Positions 1-5,132 of a stretch of 5,132 nt of DNA are shown in pieces. The notes beneath the pieces were generated by a model. It worked only from the letters and a program-made list of their open reading frames with translations, was not told where the DNA came from and ran no database searches. The DNA comes from Flavobacteriaceae bacterium (GTDB lineage Bacteria > Bacteroidota > Bacteroidia > Flavobacteriales > Flavobacteriaceae), in contig PAUJ01000028.1 of the NCBI GenBank assembly GCA_002713705.1, positions 103,309 through 108,440 of the forward strand, given 5' to 3'. The position numbers and the translations under genes are program-made. Within the stretch, counting starts at the first letter, position 1; every line of letters starts with the position of its first letter.

Positions 1-1
1 A

Positions 2-640
2 CCATTTTTAGAAATAACAGGACACCAATGGTGGTGGGAAGCAAAATATCCAAATAGTGGTGTAATAACCTCAAATCAAATTTATATTCCTACCGGTAAA
101 AAAATTCTTTTAAAATTAAATTCAGCAGATGTAATACATAGTTGGTGGGTTCCTGAATTGGGTAGAAAAATGGATATGATGCCAGGCAGGGATAATTATA
201 TGTGGTTTTATGCAGATAAAGAAGGAGAATATTTAGGAGCTTGTAGTGAGTTTTGTGGAGTACAACACGCTCGCATGAGAATTAGAGTTACCGCTCTAAA
301 TCCTGAAGCATTCGAACTATGGGAACAAAAACAATTAAGGCCTGTTGCAACTACCAATACCAAAGAATTTTTAAAAGGGAAAAAATTATTTGAAACAAAA
401 ACCTGTACCAATTGTCATGCTATAAATGGAACTGATTTTAAAGAAAATATTGGTCCAAATTTGACTCACTTTGCCAGTCGAAAACGTTTTCTAGCTGATA
501 TGAAAGTCAATAATGAAAAAAATTTAAGGGCATGGTTAACAAATCCGCAAGACGTAAAATCGGGAGCAAAAATGCCAAACTTTATTTTATCGGAATCAGA
601 AGTTGATGCTTTGGTTGCATATTTAAATTATTTAAAATGA
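2..640 (+). CDS. coxB: Cytochrome c oxidase subunit II with fused cytochrome c domain (caa3 type), 5'-truncated
   Basis: The reading frame is open from base 2, so the N-terminus, with the expected signal or membrane helices, lies upstream; 212 residues are visible. This subunit accepts electrons from cytochrome c at the binuclear CuA centre, on the periplasmic face, and passes them to subunit I. The visible part begins with the aromatic stretch GHQWWWEAKYP (residues 7-17), which carries the Trp patch used for electron entry. CuA ligands are His46 in DVIHSWWVP and the motif CSEFCGVQHARM at 81-92 (Cys81, Glu83, Cys85, His89, Met92), matching CxExCxxxHxxM exactly. After a short linker comes a class I cytochrome c domain with CTNCH at 135-139 (heme attachment, His139 axial) and Met191 in GAKMPNF as probable sixth ligand. 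The fused heme marks it as caa3 type. Its TGA overlaps the subunit I ATG by four bases (ATGA). A TTG at 158 lies inside the CuA domain and is not the start. Confidence 0.96.
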   Translation, partial: PFLEITGHQWWWEAKYPNSGVITSNQIYIPTGKKILLKLNSADVIHSWWVPELGRKMDMMPGRDNYMWFYADKEGEYLGACSEFCGVQHARMRIRVTALNPEAFELWEQKQLRPVATTNTKEFLKGKKLFETKTCTNCHAINGTDFKENIGPNLTHFASRKRFLADMKVNNEKNLRAWLTNPQDVKSGAKMPNFILSESEVDALVAYLNYLK

Positions 641-2292
641 GTTTATTCATAAACATACCAGAAGATAAAGAGCCATTACCATCCTTAAAAACAGGACGGG
701 GTAAATTATTATGGATTGCTTCTACAGATCATAAGCAGTTGGGTATTATTTATTTATGGTTGGCATTATTTTTCTTTGTTATAGGTGGATTAGAAGCCAT
801 GGCCATTCGTGCACAATTGGCATTGCCAGATAACGATTTGATTTCTCCAGAACTCTATAACCAAATATTTACTATGCATGGAACAACCATGATATTTTTG
901 GTTTTAATGCCTGCGATGGTAGGCCTAGCTACCTATCTAATCCCATTAATGATTGGTGCTAATGAAATGGCATTTCCACGTCTTAACGCCTTTAGTTTAT
1001 GGATGACTTGTTTAGGTGGAATGCTATTATATTTTAGTTTTTTTGCAGGTGGTGCGCCAAATGCGGGATGGTTTAATTATGCACCTTTAAGTGAAAACAA
1101 TTACTCTTCTACCAACGGTGTTGATTATTTTTTGGTGGGCTTAATATTAACTGGGATTGGAAGTATTGGTGCTGGACTTAATTTTATAACCACCATACTT
1201 ACTCTAAGATCACCAGATATTAAATTAAATATGCTACCGCTATTTGTGTGGATGATGTTGGTTAATGCATTTTTGATGTTAGCGGCATTTCCATTACTAA
1301 ATGCAGGTTTGTTTATGATGTTAATTGATAGACAGTTTGATGCCCATTTCTTTATTCCTTCTACTGGGGGTTCTGCAATTTTATGGCAACACTTTTTTTG
1401 GGCATTTGGACATCCCGAAGTTTATATTTTGGCATTACCAGCTTTTGGGATAATTTCAGAGGTCATTCCTGTCTTTTCAAGAAAACCTATTTATGGGTAT
1501 AAATTCGTGGCTTCTTCCTCTGTTGCCATTGGACTTTTGTCTTATAGCGTATGGGCACACCACATGTTTTCGGTTGGTCTTTCAAATGCAGTTAATGGTT
1601 TTTTCGCGATAAGTAGTATGCTCATAGGAATACCAACGGGTTTAAAAGTTATTAACTGGGTTGGAACTATGCACAAAGGGAGTATTTCATTATCTATACC
1701 AATGTTGTTTGCAATTGCTTTTTTAGTCGATTTTACCTTTGGAGGATTAAGTGGTATTTCTTTTGCTATTGTACCTATAGATTGGCAGCTAACAGATACC
1801 TATTATTTGGTGGCACATTTACACTACGTATTTTTGGGAGGGAGTCTCTTTGGTATTTTTGCTGGAATTTATTATTGGTTTCCTAAAATAAGTGGTAGAA
1901 TGCTATCTACTAAATTGGGTAAATGGCATTTTTGGTTATTCGTTTTAGGATTTAATTTAACCTTCTTTTTACAACATATTTTAGGAATTTTAGGAATGCC
2001 AAGACGTATTTACACCTATCCTGATTTACCCTATTGGAAAGTATTAAATATATTTTCATCGATTGGAGCTATATTTATGTTTGTTGGTATGGCTATTTTC
2101 TTTTGGAATATTTATAAGACCTTAAAAAAACCAAGAACAGCAGTTGCAAATCCTTGGGATGCTTGGACCTTGGAATGGTCAACACCTTCTCCTCCAGAAC
2201 TAAAGAATTTTGATGAAATTCCTCAAGTACACAGCAGAAGACCTCTATGGGATTTAAACAACCCTGATAATCCTGATAAAAAACTAAACTGA
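637..2292 (+). CDS. coxA: Cytochrome c oxidase subunit I (heme a / heme a3-CuB catalytic subunit, A1-like)
   Basis: This is the catalytic core of the oxidase, with about 12 membrane helices; it reduces O2 to water and is expected to pump protons. Its 551 residues are normal for the family. Ligands visible: His81 (FTMHGT) and His396 for low-spin heme a; His394 for heme a3 (VAHLHYV, 392-398); His259, His308 and His309 for CuB. Tyr263 in GHPEVY (258-263) is the residue that cross-links to the CuB His in this family, and Glu261 is the D-channel end glutamate typical of A1 oxidases. The K-channel lysine is Lys337 in IPTGLKV. Two sites deviate: the D-channel mouth has Glu110 and Thr99 where Asp and Asn are usual, and the Mg site has Thr386 where His is common (Asp387 is kept). 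The start ATG overlaps the stop of coxB, and the TGA shares one base with the next ATG. Automatic annotation may mislabel it cbb3-type, but the cross-linking Tyr in GHPEVY and the CuA-type partner argue for an A-family oxidase. Confidence 0.97.
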   Translation: MSLFINIPEDKEPLPSLKTGRGKLLWIASTDHKQLGIIYLWLALFFFVIGGLEAMAIRAQLALPDNDLISPELYNQIFTMHGTTMIFLVLMPAMVGLATYLIPLMIGANEMAFPRLNAFSLWMTCLGGMLLYFSFFAGGAPNAGWFNYAPLSENNYSSTNGVDYFLVGLILTGIGSIGAGLNFITTILTLRSPDIKLNMLPLFVWMMLVNAFLMLAAFPLLNAGLFMMLIDRQFDAHFFIPSTGGSAILWQHFFWAFGHPEVYILALPAFGIISEVIPVFSRKPIYGYKFVASSSVAIGLLSYSVWAHHMFSVGLSNAVNGFFAISSMLIGIPTGLKVINWVGTMHKGSISLSIPMLFAIAFLVDFTFGGLSGISFAIVPIDWQLTDTYYLVAHLHYVFLGGSLFGIFAGIYYWFPKISGRMLSTKLGKWHFWLFVLGFNLTFFLQHILGILGMPRRIYTYPDLPYWKVLNIFSSIGAIFMFVGMAIFFWNIYKTLKKPRTAVANPWDAWTLEWSTPSPPELKNFDEIPQVHSRRPLWDLNNPDNPDKKLN

Positions 2293-2846
2293 TGCATAGA
2301 GATAAAGGAAAATTATTGATGATATTTTTTATTTTTTCAGAAACATTCTTTTTTATAGCGCTTATCATTGCTTATGTCTATTATCGAAATTTCTCGGATG
2401 CGACGGATACAGTAGCAAAACATTTAGACGCATTTAGAGCAGGAATTTTTACACTATTTTTAATCGCAAGTAGCTTTACCTTATTATTTAGTAAAAAAGC
2501 ATTACTGAAAAAAAAATATACCAACTTTAAACTATGGATGGCTTTAACCATTCTATTTGGTGTTGTTTTTATGCTTGGTCAAGTAACTGAATATATCGGT
2601 TTGTATCAAAAACAAATAACATTAGAAAAAGACATATTTGGATCTAGTTTTTTTACACTTACTGGCTTCCATGGTTTGCATGTTATTTTAGGAATTATTG
2701 CTTTGGGGATTCTTTTTGCGATGTCTTTTGGAAAGTTAAAAAAGGTTGCTTTTTCTGGTATTAATGGAGTAGATATATACTGGCATTTTGTAGATATTGT
2801 TTGGTTATTCGTTTTTTATTTTGTCTATATAACACCATTATTATGA
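2292..2846 (+). CDS. coxC: Cytochrome c oxidase subunit III (five-helix form)
   Basis: This is the integral membrane subunit of heme-copper oxidases that binds subunit I, stabilises the complex and supports sustained proton uptake; it carries no metal. The 184-residue protein fits the short bacterial five-helix form, which lacks the first two helices of the seven-helix mitochondrial type. Helices lie near residues 8-30, 50-67, 81-105, 121-145 and 162-183. Family signatures are Glu17 in FSETFFF (the conserved buried Glu), GQVTEY (96-101), TGFHGLHVILG (124-134) and WHFVDIVWLFVF (164-175) at the C-terminus. The ATG shares its first base with the last base of the subunit I stop (TGATG), a typical coupled junction that fixes the start. 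Its own TGA overlaps the next gene by four bases. A run of nine A falls in the loop between helices 2 and 3 (2508-2516), and the frame continues intact through it. Confidence 0.95.
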   Translation: MHRDKGKLLMIFFIFSETFFFIALIIAYVYYRNFSDATDTVAKHLDAFRAGIFTLFLIASSFTLLFSKKALLKKKYTNFKLWMALTILFGVVFMLGQVTEYIGLYQKQITLEKDIFGSSFFTLTGFHGLHVILGIIALGILFAMSFGKLKKVAFSGINGVDIYWHFVDIVWLFVFYFVYITPLL

Positions 2847-3697
2847 GCGCAATAGATTATTTTTCAAACCCTTACAATTGGTCATTTATAGGATTCTTAT
2901 TTTTAATAGTATTTATACTAACTTATTTATTGCTATTTAAAACGACTAGCATTCAAAAAGTATTGTTTTGTACCGCTATGGTATTGATGTATTTAGTTTT
3001 AGGATCTCCTATTTCAAATTTGACCAATTATGGACTTCATAGCATAAGTATGTTGAAGCATATTGTACTATTAATGGTTTCACCTATTTTAATAATAAAA
3101 TCATTACCTTTAAAATCAATCGATAATAAGTTTTTTAATAAACTTGGAGTATTTAATCAGCCAAAAAAATATTTTATACTAATTTGGGTTATTGGTGCTT
3201 TAGTGATGTGGTTAGGACATTTTTTAAGTGCAGCAATCATGTCTTCTAAATACGGATTAGTTATTTGTGGTATCAATATACCCAAAAACAGTTTCCTTTT
3301 ACAAATACCCGAGGTATCCATTTATACCTTATTATTTTTAGCTGGATTTCTGATGACTTTACCAGTTTTTCATCCCAATAAAAATAAACGTTTACACCCA
3401 GTTAAAAGTGTCATGTATTTATTTACGGCATGTATTAGTTGCTCTATTTTAGGACTCTATGTTACATTTATGGCATCTTCAACTTCTATGGCGGAAGCGA
3501 TTCCAATTTTTGCAAGTTTTAGAAACCCATTACCGATGTCTGTGAGAACCGATCAAGAAATAGCAGGACTAATGATGTGGGTTCCTAGTTGTATATTGTA
3601 TGTTATTTCTTCAGTAGAAATACTTTTTCATTGGTATGATGACAATCCTGTAATGGATGAAATACAACAGTTAAATACAAGTATTTCAGATAAATAA
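2843..3697 (+). CDS. ctaG: CtaG-type cytochrome c oxidase assembly protein (caa3 CtaG family)
   Basis: This is a polytopic membrane protein of the family whose Bacillus member is needed to form active caa3 oxidase, probably through assembly of the copper site. It is unrelated to the Cox11 protein that is also called CtaG. The 284 residues contain about seven helices (near 13-32, 38-54, 68-90, 112-132, 155-175, 188-210 and 240-263). Recognisable family segments are SPISNLTNYGLHSISMLKH (55-73) followed by hydrophobic VLLMVSP, then MWLGHFLSA (122-130), and the C-terminal DQEIAGLMMWVP (237-248), close to the family pattern DQxxGGxxMWxP. His66, His73 and His126 are candidate metal-handling residues by position (inference). 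The start is the ATG at 2843, overlapping the subunit III stop as ATGA; a TTG at 2801 would extend it by 14 residues but lies deep inside the previous gene. The location directly after coxC supports the assignment. Confidence 0.9.
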   Translation: MSAIDYFSNPYNWSFIGFLFLIVFILTYLLLFKTTSIQKVLFCTAMVLMYLVLGSPISNLTNYGLHSISMLKHIVLLMVSPILIIKSLPLKSIDNKFFNKLGVFNQPKKYFILIWVIGALVMWLGHFLSAAIMSSKYGLVICGINIPKNSFLLQIPEVSIYTLLFLAGFLMTLPVFHPNKNKRLHPVKSVMYLFTACISCSILGLYVTFMASSTSMAEAIPIFASFRNPLPMSVRTDQEIAGLMMWVPSCILYVISSVEILFHWYDDNPVMDEIQQLNTSISDK

Positions 3698-3703
3698 AAC
3701 AGT

Positions 3704-3922
3704 ATGACAAAAAAAAACACCTATAAAGCACAACCAGAAGAACTTCCAAAACCAACCTACTGGCCATTCTTTTTGGCTTTAGGAGTTGTACTAATATTTT
3801 GGGGTATATTAACATCGTGGATCGTCACTGGAATTGGATTTATTCTTTTTGGAATAGCTATTACAGGATGGATAACGGAGATTTATAAAGAACTATCAAA
3901 AAAAGAGAAAGATGAGTTGTAA
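3704..3922 (+). CDS. Small two-helix membrane protein, cytochrome c oxidase subunit IV-like
   Basis: This is a 72-residue protein with a Lys-rich start, the segment ELPKPTYWPFFLALG (13-27), two predicted helices near 20-38 and 41-57, the segment TGWITEIYKEL (54-64) and a charged tail. The Pro-Thr-Tyr-Trp-Pro entry into helix 1 and the Gly-Trp-x-x-Glu exit from helix 2 resemble small subunit IV-like proteins or C-terminal extensions found with caa3-type oxidases, where they are accessory structural subunits. That likeness is from memory of the family and is moderate; no metal-binding residue is visible. It starts 6 bases after the ctaG stop. The start codon is followed closely by a run of nine A (3709-3717). 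Its last 11 bases overlap the Rieske gene in another frame. Its place between the oxidase and complex III genes would also fit a protein that bridges the two complexes, but this is speculation. Confidence 0.75.
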   Translation: MTKKNTYKAQPEELPKPTYWPFFLALGVVLIFWGILTSWIVTGIGFILFGIAITGWITEIYKELSKKEKDEL

Positions 3923-4442
3923 TTGCGAGGAACAAAAAACAACTGACTCAAAATTAGAAGCAGTTAACAGAAGAAGTTTTTTAACAAAGATTACTATTGC
4001 AATTGGTGGTTTTATAGGGACAGTTTTGGCTTTTCCATTAATTACCGCTATGCTAGATCCCGTAACTAGAAAAAAAGATACATCTTGGCGAAATGTTGGT
4101 GGTCTAATTGACTTTGAAGAAGGCAAAACAAAAATGGTATCTTTTGAAAATGCTTCACCTTATAAATGGAGTGGAGAAATAGCGTATTCTGCTGCATATG
4201 TCCGAAGGGAAGAAAACAATAAATTAACAGCTTTTTCTGTGAATTGTGCTCATTTAGGATGTCCTGTGAGATGGGAAGAAAAACCAGAATTATTTATGTG
4301 TCCTTGTCATGGAGGTGTTTACTATAAAGACGGTTCAAGAGCAGCTGGACCGCCACCAAGAGGCTTACATACCTATCCAATACGCATAGTGAATAATCAA
4401 GTTGAAATAGAAACTCAAGCAATTCCAATAACCAATATATAA
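3912..4442 (+). CDS. qcrA: Rieske [2Fe-2S] protein of a cytochrome bc complex
   Basis: This is the iron-sulfur subunit that takes the first electron from quinol at the Qo site of cytochrome b and delivers it to a c-type cytochrome; its head domain lies on the periplasmic side. Of 176 residues, the N-terminus carries a twin-arginine motif, NRRSFL (19-24), followed by a hydrophobic anchor (about 27-46), so it is likely exported folded by Tat and left membrane-anchored. Cluster box 1 is CAHLGC (112-117) and box 2 is CPCHGG (130-135): ligands Cys112, His114, Cys130, His133, with Cys117 and Cys132 forming the usual disulfide. The residue after the box 2 His-Gly is Gly135, not the Ser of high-potential proteins; Tyr137 is kept. 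A Pro-rich GPPPRG loop (146-151) follows, as is usual. The start at 3912 overlaps the preceding gene by 11 bases; the next Met (47) would remove the Tat signal. The pre-signal Cys3-Asn-Cys5 is odd. Confidence 0.95.
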   Translation: MSCNCEEQKTTDSKLEAVNRRSFLTKITIAIGGFIGTVLAFPLITAMLDPVTRKKDTSWRNVGGLIDFEEGKTKMVSFENASPYKWSGEIAYSAAYVRREENNKLTAFSVNCAHLGCPVRWEEKPELFMCPCHGGVYYKDGSRAAGPPPRGLHTYPIRIVNNQVEIETQAIPITNI

Positions 4443-4531
4443 GATTCGAATACCCGATGGCTTTTTATAAAATAAACGAAATGAATATTGCTAGCTTAAA
4501 AATCGGATAATTTCTATAATATTTAATTCTT
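4443..4531 (+). other. Non-coding spacer between the Rieske and cytochrome b genes
   Basis: This 89-base AT-rich gap is the only one longer than 6 bases in the window. It contains a perfect TATAAT hexamer (4515-4520), but no convincing -35 box at a suitable distance and no clear Bacteroidota promoter pair (TTTG and TAnnTTTG), so an internal promoter is possible but not supported. A short inverted repeat, CCGAT at 4454-4458 and ATCGG at 4502-4506, has a five-base stem and a loop of over 40 bases, too weak to call a terminator. A 17-codon open frame (4457-4510) is also present. No Shine-Dalgarno sequence precedes the next ATG; the leader is A/T-rich, as is common in Bacteroidota. Confidence 0.6.
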
Positions 4532-5132
4532 ATGAAAAAAATACTAAAAAATATAGGATGTTGGTTAGATGACCGGGGGGGATTCAGTGATTTATTAAAA
4601 CCATTGACAACACATTTGGTACCACCAGAATCCACATGGAATTATGTTTGGGGAAGTGCAACTTTGTTTTGTTTTATTCTACAAGTCATAACAGGGATTG
4701 CTTTAGGTTTTTTATATCAACCATCGGTAGATGTAGCCTATCAATCATTGCAGTACATAGAAAACCAAGCTTTTATGGGTAGCTTTATTAGGGGTTTGCA
4801 TAATTGGGGAGCTTCTGGTATGGTGTTTTTAATGGGAATGCACATGATACGCGTTTATTTAAATGCAGCTTATAAGTATCCACGTGAAATGAGCTGGATA
4901 ACTGGTGTAGTTTTAATGGTAATTACAATTGTCATGGCATTTACAGGTCAGTTATTACGTTGGGATAATAACGGTGTTTGGTCTGCCATAGTTGCCGCTG
5001 AACAAATGGGAAGAATACCACTTATAGGAGATTCATTGGCTTATTTTTTATTAGGTGGTGATACTATTGGTGGCGAAACATTGAATCGATTTTTTGCAAT
5101 GCATGTATTTTTATTTCCTGCTTTGTTATTTT
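4532..5132 (+). CDS. qcrB: Cytochrome b subunit of a bc/b6f-type complex, 3'-truncated
   Basis: The frame opens at ATG 4532 and runs off the window end without a stop, giving 200 N-terminal residues. The protein would hold hemes bL and bH and the two quinone sites of complex III in the membrane. A short amphipathic N-terminus with WLDDRGG (11-17) and HLVPPE (28-33) is followed by the first helix (GSATLFCFILQVITG, 41-55). RGLHNWGAS (87-95) and MGMHMIRVY (101-109) supply His90 and His104, 14 residues apart, as expected for one ligand to each heme. AYKYPREMSW (113-122) leads into helix 3 and then FTGQLLRWDNN (137-147). RFFAMHVFLFP (186-196) supplies His191; the fourth His would fall just past the window. 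The segment where the family usually has G-Y-L-L-P-W-D-Q reads GQLLRWDN here. A run of seven G (4575-4581) spans codons 15-17, with the frame intact. It forms a unit with the Rieske gene upstream. Confidence 0.94.
   Translation, partial: MKKILKNIGCWLDDRGGFSDLLKPLTTHLVPPESTWNYVWGSATLFCFILQVITGIALGFLYQPSVDVAYQSLQYIENQAFMGSFIRGLHNWGASGMVFLMGMHMIRVYLNAAYKYPREMSWITGVVLMVITIVMAFTGQLLRWDNNGVWSAIVAAEQMGRIPLIGDSLAYFLLGGDTIGGETLNRFFAMHVFLFPALLF

Noticed and set aside
208..411. Reverse-strand open frame opposite subunit II
   Set aside because: It is antisense to the CuA and heme-c regions, has no recognisable motif and is explained by the coding strand.
158..640. A separate gene starting at the TTG at 158
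   Set aside because: The same frame is open to base 2 and encodes the upstream part of the CuA domain, including the CuA His46; the TTG is an internal Leu codon.
2093..2368. Reverse-strand open frame across the subunit I/III junction
   Set aside because: Low-complexity antisense translation with no domain; both genes on the + strand are certain here.
2801..2842. A 14-residue N-terminal extension of the CtaG protein from TTG 2801
   Set aside because: It lies in the coding end of subunit III, and the ATG at 2843 gives the same ATGA overlap seen elsewhere in the operon.
3603..4126. Two reverse-strand open frames (3603-3815 and 3896-4126)
   Set aside because: They lie opposite the ctaG end, the small membrane protein and the Rieske start; their hydrophobic stretches mirror the membrane segments of the real genes.
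4454..4506. Possible terminator hairpin (CCGAT and ATCGG)
   Set aside because: The five-base stem with a loop over 40 bases, no U-run directly after it, and a position inside an operon make it implausible.
4457..4510. 17-codon frame as a real gene
   Set aside because: Such short frames are frequent by chance, no ribosome-binding signal is seen and the peptide has no known motif; kept only as part of the spacer observation.
1..5132. CRISPR array, tRNA or rRNA gene, insertion sequence, or long repeats
   Set aside because: No repeated units, RNA-gene signatures, transposase motifs or terminal inverted repeats were found; coding sequence fills nearly the whole window.

Overview
This window is a dense, single-direction respiratory gene cluster on the + strand. 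It is AT-rich (roughly one third G+C by eye) and cut at both ends. The A-rich start regions without obvious Shine-Dalgarno sequences, the base composition and the protein style suggest a member of the Bacteroidota, probably a marine or soil flavobacterium. That assignment is inference; no rRNA or other marker gene is present.

Layout: (1) 2-640, the C-terminal part of cytochrome c oxidase subunit II, with the CuA site and a fused heme-c domain (caa3 type). (2) 637-2292, subunit I, the heme a / heme a3-CuB catalytic subunit. (3) 2292-2846, five-helix subunit III. (4) 2843-3697, a CtaG-type assembly membrane protein. (5) 3704-3922, a 72-residue two-helix protein resembling oxidase subunit IV. 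(6) 3912-4442, a Rieske [2Fe-2S] protein with a Tat-type signal anchor. (7) 4443-4531, the only real gap. (8) 4532 to the window end, the N-terminal 200 residues of a cytochrome b. The first six genes are joined by overlaps of 1 to 11 bases or by a 6-base gap, so they almost certainly form one translationally coupled operon.

Together the genes encode most of a quinol-to-oxygen electron path. Cytochrome b and the Rieske protein (complex III) oxidise quinol. Electrons then pass to a c-type heme, here fused to subunit II and possibly joined by another cytochrome c beyond the window, then to CuA, heme a and heme a3-CuB, where O2 is reduced. CtaG probably helps build the copper centre. Co-transcription suggests a bc-caa3 supercomplex. 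This is notable if the host is a flavobacterium, because that group usually uses alternative complex III.

No new kind of system is evident. The points most worth a second look are residue changes in otherwise well-preserved enzymes: Glu and Thr in place of Asp and Asn at the D-channel mouth of subunit I, Thr in place of the usual Mg-site His, Gly in place of Ser beside the Rieske cluster, and an unusual RWDNN segment in cytochrome b.
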